Source of the DNA: Sesamum alatum
Lineage: Eukaryota; Streptophyta; Magnoliopsida; Lamiales; Pedaliaceae
Length of the DNA: 64,000 nt
Direction of reading: 5' to 3'
Assembly: GCA_034509735.1 (NCBI GenBank)
Contig: JACGWO010000010.1
Span: 12,537,193-12,601,192, forward strand
Translations under genes and position numbers: made by a program
Shown: in pieces, positions 1-12,875 of the stretch
Position numbering within the stretch: position 1 is the first letter of the stretch
Layout of the letters: each line of letters starts with the position of its first letter
Notes under the pieces: model-generated
Database searches by the model: none
Told to the model about the DNA's origin: nothing
Seen by the model: the letters and a program-made list of their open reading frames with translations, nothing else

Positions 1-2276
1 AATATAGAAATGGTTCGTGTAAAATAGTTACTAATTTGTAATACTATGTGGCCTTTCCAAATTCCGGTGCAACTGGTATGGCTATTCCACGAAAACAAAT
101 ATTAGTTACGAAGGCCGTTCCAATATCGTTTCGGTCTAACGACTATTTTTGTAACCCCAAAAATCGCTATGAAGTCTGGTGCAAATAATCTTATATATAT
201 GTGTTACATTTTATTTTCATTTTATTTAATTTCTTCTAATAGATTATTTTTGTTCGTATACACTCGATCAGCTAGAATCATTTTATACCGTTAATCTCTT
301 GAGTTGATTGTTCAGGTAACAACTTGAACCCTTTTTGTTAAATTAAATGCAGTTTGATATTTATAGCTTTCTTATTTTTATGTTTGAATGGTAAGTATTA
401 TTAGTGGAAAGTAATAATTAATTTATAGGTCGAAATATAATTATATATATATATGTATGTATGTGTATATGTAGTGATCATCATGTTAAGATAATTGAGA
501 AGATGAATCTATGACAAGAACCTCTCGAATAGGACAGGTCTTATCCCGATGTTTGAGGATAGTGTTAAGACTTTTATAGAATAGGCTAAGTGTTAGCGTG
601 GACATATGGACAGAGAGAAGATTAGATGCCCATGTTCGAAGTGCAAAAGCAAAAGGTACAAAACACCTGACGGGGTCAATTTCGACTTACGTATGCGAGG
701 GCTTATACCAGAATATTATAATTGGATTTCACATAGCGGGGAAAGGGTGTAGGAGTACTTTGATGCTGTGACCGCCCCTCCTGCAGGAGGAGCAAATGCT
801 AACAACTCAGGAGGAGGGTAGTTCGCACTGGGGTGATGACAACAGATGGATTGGATGTAGAGGATGGTTTTTGATTCAGATGGCCCAAGTTATTTTTCTT
901 CTAACCTAGAGGGTGTGCCTGATGATGGTATGATGACCTATCCTACTAATGGTAGTCGTAGTTGGTGGTACGGCGGGGAGCCCTATGATTATGTGTTGGG
1001 GTTATCAGATAATTTTTTTTATGTAATGCACGCTGCCAACCAACCGCTGTGGAGCGGTTTTACCCAATCTCAGCTGGCATCGGTTGCTGGACTGGTGAAC
1101 ATCAAGGCTGAGAACAATTTTTATGAGAGATGCTACGGTCAATTATCCTAGTAGGCTGATCATATATTAGCCAATGATCACAGCTTGCCCACTGATTACT
1201 ACAGTACGAAGAAGTTGATAAGGAATTTGGGTTTACCTGTTGAAAAGATTGATGCGTGTAAAAACAACTGCATGTTCTACTGGAAGGACGTCATTAATCG
1301 GACTATGGCAAGTTTTGTGGAGACGCTAGGTACAAGCCGACCAGGGAGCGAGACTTTGGCAATCAGAAGTCCCCGTAAGCCTTTCTTAAGTACCTGCCGC
1401 TTACTCCCGACTGTAGAAGTTGTATGCTTCGGCAGTGCACATGACATAGCGTGCCATGCATTAGACGAAAAAAGGGCTCCATATGTCATCCATCTGATGC
1501 AGAGGCATTTAGGTATTTAAACCATACATATCCTGATTTTGCATTGGAGTCCCGTAATGTTAGGTTGGGGTTGTGCACAAATGGGTTTGCTCTGCACAGA
1601 CCATATGGTCGTACGTACTCATGTTGGTCGATTTTACTTACACCATACAATCTCCCACGTACATGAAGTTTGAGTATATGTTCCTCACGATGGTGATACC
1701 TGACCAATCTCATCCGAAACGCCTAATCAATGTGTACTTAGAGAAATTTATCTAGGAGTTGTTGCAATTGTGGCATGTGGGTGTACGGACGCACGACAAT
1801 GCCACGAACCAAGTATTCATGATTCGTGCAGTGTTGATGTGGACTGTGAATAACCTACCCACTAATGGGATGGCTTCTGGATAGAGTACCGCTGGTGTTA
1901 TGGGGTGTCTAGTTTGTATAGATGACACACGGGCATTCCATCTGCAGCACAGTAAAAAGGCATACTACTTTGACTGCTATAGAAAGTTTCTCCCCCAAGA
2001 CCATCCCTGTTGCAGGAACAAGAAAGCCTTCACCAAGAATCGAGTGGAAATGAAGGTTGCACGTCCGAGGCTGACTGGAGAGCAGATGCGTGATTGGCCT
2101 ACAGAGTTCAATCCTGTAGTTGAAGAACCGTTGACGCTCCCATCAGGCTTCGGTAGCGACCACAAGTGGATGAAGAAAAGCATCTTCTGGGATCTTCCAT
2201 ACTGGGCAAACCATCTGATACGGCACATACCTTGTTGTCATGCACATTGAGAATAATGTGTTTGACAACATATTCA
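1..2276 (+). mobile_element. CACTA (En/Spm) transposon fragment, left side outside window
   Basis: The sequence before the transposase remnant holds GGCCGTTCCAATATCG-type motifs, like the CCGTTCC/GGAACGG repeats of the CACTA element at 18975-28848. The coding part lines up with that element's tnp2-type gene. The element runs off the left edge of the window. On the right it is cut at 2277 by an LTR beginning TGTTAGAATAGG, in the middle of the conserved 'H-I-E-x-N-V-F-D-N' stretch. The rest of the transposase does not reappear to the right, so the element is truncated. It probably belongs to the same family as the 18975 element but is an older or independently decayed copy. Confidence 0.75.
483..2276 (+). 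pseudogene. Decayed CACTA tnp2-type transposase
   Basis: This is a broken copy of the CACTA transposase that cuts and joins element ends. It begins with an ATG and a degraded Transpos_assoc N-terminus at 483. Recognisable pieces follow: the 'LVNIKAENNFYERCYGQL' and 'TKKLIRNLGLPVEKIDACKN' blocks (about 1095-1290), the 'NVRLGLCTNGF' block (about 1555-1590), and the 'GCLVCIDDTRAF' to 'RRxKKAFTKNR' blocks of the tnp2 core (1900-2045). Stops replace residues kept in the sister copy at 19870-23576, for example CAG to TAG and TGG to TAG near 1150, and TGG to TAG near 1883. Several frameshifts are also present. The DUF4218 and C-terminal parts are lost at the LTR junction. It is not functional. Confidence 0.85.
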
Positions 2277-4128
2277 TGTTAGAATAGGTGACCAGAATGC
2301 CAATTGGATTGGCAGTTTTGGAAATTATTCGTCAATCTCTATTAATGCAATATTATCCTGATGAATGGAGTAAGTATTCATCACTGGAATTGTGTTTGTT
2401 GTGCTTACTACTAATGTTGAACGGCGTTTCAACGTCACAACAAATGACCATAGACCAATTCGATAACCCATATAGTTGGGTTGCGCATTGGATGGCAGCT
2501 ACGAAACCAACTTCTGAGGGTTGGTCTGAATCGTTCCAAGTCGATGACCTCGAGACTGGGCAATGAGTGTCCTATTGAGACTTGCACTAAGTATTACATT
2601 CACTGGATGTGTGTCGAGTTTCATTGGCGTCAGACGAAGGTCGTCTATGCAATTTTAGTGGGTTAGTTGACAAGGTGGTCAACTGACTAAACTGGCTCGC
2701 GGGAATCGTCATATGGAAGCCTTGGAGGCTTGGTCGGTATGACTGGAATTCTCAGTTTCGATAGTACGGGGTTAGTCCTCGGACTTGAGGAATCATGGCA
2801 GTCACGTACATACGAAGATTGTATCTTGGATCTGGCGAGAGGTGATCATTCTGTAAGATGGTCATTATAAGCCTTGTCCAGTATAGTTGGAGAATATAGC
2901 GAGAACGGTAGATTCCAAGATAGGATCTGTCCCCCACAAGTACATGACGGTGATGTCTCCTACGCGCTCTGAGATTATTTATACTCTAAAAGTCAATGAT
3001 CATAGCAATTGATTGAGTGGGAAAGGGTTTCCTACGTTGATCGATAGAGTAAACGCATCTCGAGTATTAATCATAGATCCCTAGTCAAGGATGGAAACCG
3101 ACGCCGAATTTCATACTCTAGACTAAGGTCGAGAGACGATCGATAGTAGGACCGTATCCGTATGGAATCGGCGCCTAAATGTTCATGCCAACATTCACCT
3201 AGTCTCTAGTGCCATGGACCGTTGCTAGACGACCACCCATGGTGACGGGCTCCTGTTGGACACGAGCCCAAGTCTAGCTGAGAGTAAACCTAAAGGGTCA
3301 CACACAAATCACTGAGGAGGTGAAGGAATTGACTTGTAGTCAATTTTCAGAGGATAATAAATAATTGGATTAGTTATGGGATTGTCCATTGGATGGACGG
3401 GTCGATATTGTATCAGGCCCTTATTTTATCGGCAAATGGAATTTATCGATTAAGTAGAGAATCGAAGATTGGATCTTTTAATTGAATTAAAATATCAATG
3501 GGAATTATTTAATTGGACCATGAATTAAAATAGGATCTAATTCTTGGGCTTATTGTAATTACATTACAATAAAATCCGGTCCATTAAATCTTGGCCCAAG
3601 ATAGGTGTTAATTCCACTTTTGAAATTAGAAGAAGTTGGACTTCTTCTAAAAAGAGGATGGCTGAAAATTATTTATTTTGGAAGTACTAAAATTGGCCAT
3701 GAAGGCCTTTGGTGACAAGTTCACTTGTCTCTTTTGGAAAGAGACAAATCAATTCCAATCAAGCCTCTTTCACTTTGTATGATTAAATCACACCTTATGA
3801 AACGGTAGGCTTGATTGATGATTAATGGGGATTAATTGGAATGTATATAGACATCCTTGGATGAACCTAGATACATTCCAATAATCACATTAATAATCTA
3901 TATATATGTGTATATACTATCATCAAAGGCAAGAGTTATATTATTCGTCTTTTCCTAGGAAAGAGACGAACACTCTCTACACACTCTCTCAAGGCTCAAG
4001 CCATTTTTTGGCTCCTCTCTCTCTACTCTCTAAATCCTTTTTGTTGCTTCATTAATCTAGGATCAATTGAAAAACAAAGTAAGATCAAGAAGGAATACTA
4101 ATTTGATAGTGTAATCCATTCTTCGATT
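2277..4128 (+). repeat. Truncated Copia LTR, family A
   Basis: It starts TGTTAGAATAGGTGACCAGA, the same LTR start as at 46638 and 52604. It shares the long LTR body: the 'actgactaaactggctcgcgg' style segment, the 'ttgctagacgaccacccatgg' region, the repeated GAAGAAGTTGGACTTCTTC palindrome near 3632, and the 'tagacatccttggatgaacctagac' region near 3850. Similarity ends near 4128, about 400 bp before the LTR 3' end seen in complete copies, so no TG...CA right terminus, primer-binding site or internal domain follows. It entered a CACTA transposase gene. The right boundary is approximate. Confidence 0.75.
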
Positions 4129-4999
4129 TCAAGTGGTGTTAAAATTGGGGGGAAATATGTTGCAATTTGGGCCCAAAAGTTGTTGGTCTTCATAAAAAAT
4201 CATTTTGGCATCAATTACCAACATTTCTTCTCTCTCAAAAATTACAACTCCAAAACTCTTCTCTATTTCTTTATTTGACCGAAAATTTTTGGTTCAATTA
4301 CTTCAAAATCAGCTTTCTAGCCATGAGTAGAAACCACTTAAATATCACACCATCCAATTGAAGATATGGAAAAAGAAGCACTATTTTGCAAATATGGAAT
4401 TGAGTTACCAGTAATGACATTGTGTATGGAAAATAACTCGAGAAGGAGGTTCTATGCATGCCCAAATTATGGGGTACGAAATTTATTATTTTTCAAATTT
4501 TTAGATTTTTATTTTTGATTTGGATCAATTATGTTTTTTTACACTTGAGCATGATGTCGCCCCTATTTAAATGAAATGTAAGCCCTTCCTTTTTTTTTCT
4601 TTTTGCAAGCCATATATGGCACTATGTTGTCGTAATCGGACCAACCACACGGTTGTGTTTAACTTAAAACCAAAAAAGAAAAAGCATAAATTTCAATATG
4701 TATGAAATCACACTCAAACGCTAGATTAGAATCGGATTCACTCAAGGATTCATATTAATGGTTTGGTTTTCAAAAATTCAAAAGATTTTTCGGTCAGTTT
4801 TGAGATAGTATGGATTGGGGATTTAGGAATTAGGGTTTTGAATGAGAGAAATATGAGAGACGACTTGAAACTTGGGAAAATTTGGAGGAATTGACTAATT
4901 TGGGGAAGAAAAGCAACTCACATGCGCCTCGCATGAGGATTTTCCGTTAAGTTCTAATGGTAATTTGACGGAAGGACTAAAAGTATTCAAAAATGATTC
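4129..4999. other. MULE-like fragment holding a GRF exon; otherwise AT-rich filler
   Basis: This segment lies between two LTR insertions. Its only recognisable content is the GRF zinc-finger exon at 4366-4518. The exon ends at GGG followed by GT, as do the GRF exons at 35.3-35.9 kb, which suggests a fragment of a GRF-carrying MULE. No terminal repeat could be matched. The rest is low-complexity AT-rich sequence. Confidence 0.4.
4366..4518 (+). pseudogene. Degenerate GRF-type zinc-finger fragment
   Basis: A 50-codon reading frame with the pattern CKYG-IELP...RRRFYACPNYG. It matches the GRF zinc-finger peptide at 35305-35529 (CECG-IKLP...GRRFWACPNYG). The second zinc ligand Cys has become Tyr (TGT to TAT), so zinc binding is probably lost. 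GRF fingers (zf-GRF family) bind single-stranded nucleic acid in proteins such as APE2 and TOP3A, and in plants they also occur in many small transposon-linked proteins. The likely splice donor follows ACPNYG directly, at GG|GTACG. Confidence 0.6.
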
Positions 5000-6997
5000 T
5001 GATTGGGCCATGAAGCCAATCTTGTTAAGCGAATTCCAACCAATGTCTGAACAATTTCAAAGTTTTAATAAAAACCTTGATGAATAAGAAAGTGAAATTC
5101 ATTTAGCGTATACTTTGTCTGTGTTCACTTTAACTGCTTTATAACTGTTCGCTACACAAACAAAGCCCATAGACTGAGATCACATTTCGGAGACTGGGAC
5201 TACGCTTGAAGGTAGGTCCATGAAATCAGTTCCGCCGAATCAGTTTGAAAAACTCCAAGTCAAGGAATGTCGAAAATGGGTACCTAGTATCCACTTGAGA
5301 CTTGCACTAAGCATCTGTTGTCGTGTTTTATCGACGGGTGACGAGGGTCGTCTAAGCAGTGTTAGTGGGTCAGCCTGCTGGGGAGCGGCTGACTGAGGTG
5401 ACTCGCGGGGAACAGTCTTACGGAAGACCTTGAGTAGGGTCGGCTAGGTATGACGTGAGTTCCCGGTTCTAACGGTACAAGCCAATCCTTTGACTTGAGG
5501 AATTGCTGAGTTTACCTGTACATCGAGACTGTATCTTAGGTATGGTGAGAGATTGCCAAAATACAGTTGAGTAGTCATAAGCCATATCTAGTGCAACCAC
5601 GGTGTGCAACGTGACAGTAGTTTCCAAGAAAGAATCTGTCTCCTGTCAAGAGTGTTGACAGTAGTGTCTCACAATACTTTATGTCGTGTCCCTAAAATCT
5701 GTGGCCACAGTAACTGAACAGAAAGGAAGGATTCCCTACGGCGTTTGGTATAGGTCAGACCGACACTTAGGTCCAAGATGGGTACCTGCGCATCCGTGCC
5801 CTAGACCCTAAGTGGTGAGACCGAAGACGGAAGGATAGATGTACTGTAGAGCCTAAATGTTCATCCCCACGCATATTCACCTAGATTCACCTAGTTTCTA
5901 GTGCCATGGACCGTTGCTAGATGGCCACCCATGGTAACGGACGGATTCTAGGAATCCAACCAAGTCTAGCTGAAGGTGAACCTAAAGAGTCACACACAAT
6001 CCGCACACATAACGTATTTAATTTAGAATTAAACATTTGGAGAGAGATTGAACGATTAAATTAGATTTAATCGGGTCCGTCTTTTCTTGGAAAAATTAAT
6101 TCCTTTTATTAGATGAAAGGAATTTATCTAATAAATTAGATTTATTGAAAATTAATTTAATGGGCTTAAAATAAATATTTATATTTGATATATTTATTTT
6201 TGCCCTTTGGATTATTTAAATAAGATTTAAATATTCCATTAAATTAATCAATGGTTGAGATTAAAGAGAGAGATCAATGGCTAGGATTGGTATGACCAAG
6301 AAACTAGAAATTGACTAGGATTTGACTAGGTCAAATCCTATTCAAGGAGGAGTCTTCCAAGAAGCAGGAATTAGAAGAGGAATGAGATTCCTCCTCTATA
6401 AATACTCTTAAGTCTTCTCTTTAGAAGAGATGACGAAAAATTGAAGCACACACAAACACACACAACTCGGCTCCCTCCTCTCTCTCTCTCGGCCGCACTC
6501 TCCTCTCTCTTTCCCAAGAAACTCTTTTATGTTATTTTGTTTTACAATTGAACTTTAAGGAGGGTTGATCTCGTTAATCAATAGCGTTTGATCAATCCGT
6601 CCTCTCCAAATAAACATACACTTGTTCTTTCGCTAGCACAAGGATCAAGATACGTGGGCGGATTGCGTGTACGAATTAGAGAGTGTCAAACTCGAGATCT
6701 TGGAGCAAAAATAGGGAACAACACGAGTAGCCATTTGAAGTCGAAAACGACAACCGGTAGGTTTCCGGTTTAATGTTTTCGCCCCTTTTCTTTAAACCCT
6801 ATGGCCTCCATGAAATTTTGTATGTTTTATTATTCATGAGATAGACCAAATGCCCGGGAGATTCAAGAGAACACCCCTTGAACGTATTTATTTTAATCTC
6901 GTTCATAGCATGTTAAAATTCTTGCAAATTTTATTATACCGCGCTTCCGCATTCGCGCTACTCCCGGGCCGATCCACGCGCCTTTGCTAGGCTTTCA
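5000..6997 (+). repeat. Apparent solo Copia LTR, family B
   Basis: It is similar over most of its length to the LTR starting at 59279: 'aagccaatcttg', the tRNA-like 'caaacaaagccca', 'gggactgggactacgct', 'gttcatcccc', 'tcacacacaatcc', and a shared TATA box. The left end is degraded (TGATTGGGCC in place of TGTTAGAATAGG). The right end resembles the family A end (CCCGGGC..GATCC...TTTCA). No internal domain and no second LTR lie next to it, which fits a solo LTR left by LTR-LTR recombination. No clean 5-bp target duplication is visible, so the ends are approximate. Confidence 0.65.
6397..6404 (+). promoter_or_regulatory. TATA box of LTR B
   Basis: TATAAATA within CCTCCTCTATAAATAC, conserved at 60677-60684 in the other family B LTR. 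In both, a CT-rich leader with CACACA microsatellites follows. This probably marks the retrotransposon transcription start, the U3/R boundary. Confidence 0.6.
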
Positions 6998-7814
6998 CCC
7001 AAAAGTGTAACTTTGAATGAAGGAGGACCAAAAGTGTTTTAGTGGTATTGTGGAGTGGCCAATGTGTAATTCTCCTTACTAATTCTTCATTGTTTGTTTC
7101 TCCAAGAAAATGTTGGTTCATTGAGTTTCACTCAGATGAAGTAACTGCGAGAATTTGTCTTTTTTTTTTTTTTGAAAGTTTTTTTATCCAAATTAAATCA
7201 AGTTAAATTGAATTCAACCAATCATACAAAAATTGATACACTTGTCATGTGATTAATTAATTGTTTTAAATCGTACAATAATTACATGATAAATACATTA
7301 CACTTAATTATGACAAATACATTACACTTAATTAATTCAGATCTCATCTAGACTCGATTTGGATCAGGACTTTTCTCTTTTTCTACCGAAAATTAAAGAG
7401 AATAAAAGAAAACTAAAGACTAGTCGGTGTACAAGATACACCTTTCCTCAGCGTTCTTCAGGCATGCGAAATTTCGAAAGATAAACAAGACTCATGAAAC
7501 AACACGTACTCACCCAAACTTATTCTGGCCATGAACTTATCTAACTTTCCATTGACATTAGAGAAACACATGTTGTAATTAAACATAATAAAGTACTGCA
7601 AAAATAATAATAAAAATAAAATATTTATCACTAAAAATATATATTATGTGCTAATATTTAATCTTATCAAAATGTAATAATTGACAAAAACTGTGCATGA
7701 TATTGCTACTACAGACAACTAATAATGCTTTATAATAACAATTTAATATATAGTTGATGCTCATAAAAATGAATTTCCAAAGAAGTCCAAGCAACCCAAA
7801 ATGAGTAAAGAGAG
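6998..7814. other. No gene seen; AT-rich
   Basis: I see only low-complexity sequence, a poly-T tract near 7157, and one short tandem duplication (AAATACATTACACTTAATTA twice, near 7289-7332). No convincing reading frame or RNA gene on either strand. Confidence 0.5.
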
Positions 7815-8480
7815 TGTGAGAGCCCAAAAACATGAAATGGCCAAGATACCTTAAACGGGGCTGAGAAGCCCACTTAGAATAAGGACCAAGGCAGGGGGTG
7901 CCCTAGGAAGTCAAGCAGGGGGGCTCTTAGGGAATCCTAATGGCAAATCTGCGTAAGACTACTTGCTCTACATCACCTACAGATCCATTAGAGCAAATAA
8001 GTTTCAACCGCTAAAATTAGAACATGTGGTAGTAGGAGCAAGCATCCTAATCTCAAAGGTAACCGTCTGCCCGCAGATAAAGCAGCCCCCCCCCCCCAAG
8101 GGATGGCTCCAGCTAAATTCCGGTAGGTGGGGGATCTTGCCGCCTCACCGGAGGGATGAAGATTCGGATATGCTTCAGCCGCCAAAGTTAGGACATGTGG
8201 CAACTAGAGAAGTCGAGTAAGAAAGTATCCTTATTCTGAAGACAACCGCTTTCCCGAAGATCAAGGAGCCCACATGCGAGGGGCTGATCCTTCAACCCGA
8301 AAAATAAGGGATTTTAGCTTATCCGCATTTATTTCGGTCCTGTTTATAAATAGCACCATCTAAACTCGAAATAGACACTTTGAATTCCCCTCTCAACCTC
8401 ACTTATTTGTACTATGTTAATTTTGATTATTTACTTCGTTATTTTGTACTTCAACTGGCTTCAACCATTTTTTACTCGCA
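7815..8480 (+). repeat. Possible solo LTR with internal direct repeat
   Basis: A GC-richer block starting TGTGAGAGCCC with a TATA-like box (TTTATAAATAGCACC, near 8344), ending in an AT-rich segment near a CA at about 8480. It contains an imperfect direct repeat: 'CAACCGCTAAAATTAGAACA' near 8008 against 'CAGCCGCCAAAGTTAGGACA' near 8177, each continuing into a similar tail. A run of 12 C lies near 8089. The layout (TG start, TATA about three-quarters through, short leader) fits an LTR, perhaps Gypsy-type, but I found no target duplication or partner LTR. Confidence 0.35.
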
Positions 8481-9923
8481 TCAAAAATGATAATTGTATT
8501 TATTTTTTCATTTTATTGTCACAAGATATATATATATTGGTTCAATAATGTAGTAACAACTTTCTACACAACTGTTTATCATTAATTAAGGAAAATGAAC
8601 TTTAGCAGTGTAATTTAAATTTTTTTGCATTTTTTAATCCTGCATAAATTGTTTTTGCAATTTATTCCTATAACTTTAAAATTTTGACAATTTTTTAGTC
8701 CTTGTTCAGCCAATTTAGCCGAAAATTGCATGTGACTTGCACATGATCTAATTAAATTATACTTTAGTCATGTAACTTTAAGGGAGGGTGTCATTTTTTA
8801 TCCTCCACGAATGGATTGGGTCAAGTCGCATATAACTTTATGATCAACCTGGTCGGAAAATGATTGAAATTCTCAAAATTTTAAAGTTAAATGACTAAAT
8901 TGCGAAAATTAATCCTTAGAGCACTACAAAAAAAACAGGGCTATAGCAACGGACATTTTTCAATGGACCAATTCGTTGCAAATTTGCAACGACTTTTGCT
9001 ACGATTTTACAACGGATTCTGATTATTTTTACATTTTCGTTGCAACTTCCGTTGCAAATTAACAATGATATTTTGCAACGAACTATCCGTTGCAATATTC
9101 CATTGCAAAATTTGGTCAAATTTAAGATGTCCAACATTCAACATAAATCGTTGCAAAAGTCGTAGCAAAATTTTACAACGACAAGTTCCGTTGCAAACTT
9201 CCAACGATTTTTGCAACGGACATCGTTCGTTGCAAAGTTTGCAATGAAGAATTTAGTTAAATCCGTTGCACAAAATGTGCAACGGCATTTGCAACGAACA
9301 CGTGTCGTTGTAATTTAAATATTGTGATTTGCCATGGATTTGGCGACGGCAAATTGTCCGTTGCAAAAACTTGCCGACAATTTTGCAATGGTATTGCAAC
9401 GACCTATGAACTCGTTGCAATCCATACATACAGTTGTAAGCATTAATTATTGCGCCATTGAATTTGCAATGGTTTTTGCAATGAATTCGTCCGTTGCAAT
9501 AGGTTTGTGACAGCTGTAATTCACTATTTTAAAATTCTATATGTGTTGCAATGGATTTGCAACGGAAATATCATTTCATTGCAAAGTTCGTCACAAATTC
9601 GTTGCAAAATCCATTGCAAAATCCATAATATAAGAAAACCCTCATTCTAGTTCACATTTATTTTTATAATCATCGAGCAACTTCTTCCTCTTCTCTCCTT
9701 CCATCCACACAATCGATTTTTTAATAAATCTTTGCATTAGACCGTTAATGATCACGTTAGTGCAACGAGTCACATATTTGGACATATAGCGGATTTACAT
9801 TAAGGTTAGTACAAAATTTTTACTACTATTTATATATATTCATTTTATTCTTGGAATTTTTAGTTTTCTATGTATGTATGTATGTTAATGAATATGTATA
9901 ATATTTGTTGATTTTAGAACAAG

Positions 9924-10859
9924 ATGTTGAGAGAATTGAGAAAATAGATGTATAAGAAGAATGTACCCGGTAATCGTCATCTTACAAAAGAATTTATAGA
10001 TGGGGTCACTGAGTTTATAAAATGGGCAAAAACACAACATGATTTTATGGATGGGGAGAAAATTCGTTGTCCATGTAATATATGTAAAAATCATAAGTAC
10101 AAATTCACGGAGGATGACATGCGACCTTTATAAGAAAGGTTTTCAGAAAGATTACTACAATTTGGACATCTCATGGTGAGCCTATACAGATGGACTATAA
10201 GCATCCAATTTCAGCTGACAACTCTATAGATCAAACGACAAATTGGATGTGTTGACTTAAACGAATTGAAGATGCATGGGATGAAGAGTCATGACTGTCA
10301 TGTCTTCATGGAGAGACTCGTACCGATAGCATTTAGAGAAATGTTGCCTGAATTTGTTTGGAGTGCATTGATAGAAGTGAGCCTCTTGTTCCAAGCCATA
10401 AGCTCTGCTACACTAGATATAAATAAAATAAAGGAATTGAAGGAGAGTGTAGCTATAATCATATGCAATTTGGAGAAAATATTTCCCCCTGGATTATTTG
10501 ATTCAATGGAGCATCTCTTGGTTCACTTACCGTACGAAGCTCAAGTAGGAGGTCCAGTGCAATATAGATGGATGTATCCTTTTGAGAGGTATTATTATTA
10601 TTATTGTTGTTGAATTTTTTTAAAATATGCATGTAGAACAAAAGCTAGACGAACTATTGAGTCAAGGTCGATTGATGTTGCATTTCAGAAGGATGAAGTC
10701 AAATCCGTTCCAGTGGTTACTATTGACAATGAAATTCAACCTCTAGATGACAACATACAAATTTTTGTTGATGAGGATGATAAAACGAAAGATGATGAAG
10801 AAGAAGAAGACAGTTTTGAAGAATACGAAACGACTGATGATGAAGAAGCACTTAGACAA

Positions 10860-10899
<40 letters not shown>

Positions 10900-10901
10900 A
10901 A
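9924..10901 (+). pseudogene. CACTA tnp2-type transposase, catalytic core deleted
   Basis: It begins with an ATG in the same context as the gene at 19870. An in-frame TAG replaces the Trp of the RKWMY block. The Transpos_assoc domain continues with 'EFIDGVTEFIKWAKTQ' and the Cys motif C-P-C-N-I-C-K (9948-10133). Near 10245 the sequence jumps to the DUF4218 domain ('MHGMKSHDCHVFMERLVPIA' to 'EAQVGGPVQYRWMYPFER', 10266-10590), skipping the whole tnp2 core. An intron-like break follows, then an acidic C-terminus (10713-10901) rich in D and E ending in poly-Asp from a GAT repeat. The product could not catalyse transposition. Confidence 0.8.
10857..10899 (+). repeat. (GAT)n microsatellite
   Basis: An uninterrupted GAT repeat that extends the Asp-rich tail of the transposase remnant. 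The gene at 23576 has a shorter, non-repetitive D/E tail at the same place. Confidence 0.9.
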
Positions 10902-11589
10902 TTGAACACAATGTATTTTGATGATTTTTGTCATGATGTTTTTTACTAATTGAAGAGTATATCTTAAATCCTTTATCTCATATCATTCTAAAAATATTTA
11001 TTAATCTTAAAATATTTTATCTCATTTATTAATTAAAAATATATCTTAATTATTTATCCCATTTAATTATAAAAATAATTATTAATTTAAAATTATTTTA
11101 TCTATTTACTAATTGAATAATATATCTTAAATCATTTATCTCATTTAGTTTAAAAAAAATTGATTTTAAAAATATTTAACTTTTTTAATGCCTCCTGCCG
11201 CCGTGAGGTTTTGTTAACTTTCAGTTTTGTAAACTTTCAGTTTCAGCGGCCGCCGCCGCCGCCCGCGACCACCGCCTCCAAGATGCCTTGAAGGAGGTAG
11301 GAGGATTTCAGTTTCAGCTTTGAATATTTGAGGAATTGTAACTTTAGAATTGAAAAGTTCGTTGGTATTTTAATGCAAGTATGATTTTAATGCTATTTTA
11401 GTGCAAGCATGATTTTGTTGGTATAAAATGTATATTAAGTATGTGTTTAACATAAAATTGTGTATGACAATATAATATATTGAGTATTTGTTTGATATAT
11501 TGAGAATGTGCTCGGTACATTAAGGTGGATGGGAATGATAATTGTATTGATGAGGTTGTATGAGTGTTTTGGTTATGATTGTAGATTAG

Positions 11590-12416
11590 GATTTATAAAC
11601 CTAACTTCACCAAAGTAATTTTGTTAACTTTCCACTTAAAATATTTAACTAAACTAATTTAATTTAGTTATATCACAAGTTAAAAACTTAACTCAACTAA
11701 TGTAGTTTTGTTAACTTTCAACTTAAAATCTTTAACTAAACTAATGTAACTTAGTTATATCACAAGTTAAAAATTCAACTAAACTAAAGTAACTTAGTTA
11801 ACTTTCAAGTTAAAATCTTCAATTAAGTTATTTTACCTTAGTTAACTCACAAATTAAAAACCTAACTCCACTAATCTAATTTTGTTAACTTTCAACTTAA
11901 ATCTTTAACTAAATTTATTTAACTTAGTTATATCACAAGCTAAACATTCAACTAAACTAATGTAACTTAGTTAACTTTCAAGTTAAAATCTTAAATTAAG
12001 CTAATTTAACTTATTTAACTCACAAGTTAAAAACTCAACTAAATTAATTTAGCTTTGTTACCTTTTCAACTTAAAATCTTTAACTAAACTAATTTAGCTT
12101 AGTCAATATACAAGTTAAAAACTCAACAAAACTAATGTAACTTTAGTTAACTTTAAACTTAAAATCTTTAACTAAATTAATTTAACTTAGTTAATTCACA
12201 AGTTAAAAACTCAACTCAACTAATGTAACATTGTTAACTTTCAACTTAAAATCTTTAACTAAACTAGTGTAACTTAGTTAACTCACAAGTTAAAAACTCA
12301 ACTAAACTAATGTAATTTTGTTAATTTTCAACTTAAAATTTTCAACTAAATTAATGTAACTTAGTTAACTCACAAGTTAAAAACTCAACTAAACTAATGT
12401 AATTTTGTTAACTATC
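11590..12416 (+). repeat. Minisatellite, about 87-bp unit, about 9 copies
   Basis: The core CACAAGTTAAAAACTCAACT recurs near 11672, 11760, 11846, 11932, 12021, 12110, 12197, 12283 and 12371, a spacing of 86-89 bp. Each unit also carries AACTTAAAATCTTTAACTAA and a variable TAATGTAA(C/T)TT(A/T)GTTA. The array lies inside the CACTA element between its two gene remnants and has no visible coding potential. Confidence 0.85.
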
Positions 12417-12529
12417 ATTACTCCGTCGGATATCACGTAAGACAATTTAACATGTTGGATTAATTTAAAAATATTTTAAAATATTGTATTATATTTGTTT
12501 TTATAATTATTTTTTTGATACTTTGTAGG

Positions 12530-12875
12530 GATTCGGAAGTTCAAAATGTCATTAAGGATATTATTACATGCTATTATTTAGGGCCATGACCTTCTTTTTA
12601 AAAAAGGTTCCCGAAGAAACTTAAGGAGTTTTGGTTTCAAAAATTTAGTGTAAGATTTAAATGTTTAACTCTTATTTTATGTGAATATTAATTAATTTTT
12701 GTGTTGTTATCATATTGTTGTATTATATTTTGCAGAAATGTTACACGTGGGATCCAATGCTTAGAGCCCAATTCCAGAAGAATTATAATTATAGGGTCGA
12801 AAAATAGATGTGGGAGGTGATGTCACGATGTAGGAAGACCAATACGAGACCTTGTTGGATGTCCCCCTTTTTAAA
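12530..12875 (+). pseudogene. CACTA second-gene (tnpA / Transposase_24-like) remnant
   Basis: After an AT-rich intron ending in TTTTGCAG (about 12735), the frame reads 'KCYTWDPMLRAQFQKNYNYR' followed by a stop and 'MWEVMSRCRKTNTRP'. This resembles the plant Ptta/En/Spm second protein (Transposase_24 family), which in related elements binds subterminal repeats. A better preserved member lies at 26408-27892. Only one or two short exons remain here. Confidence 0.5.
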
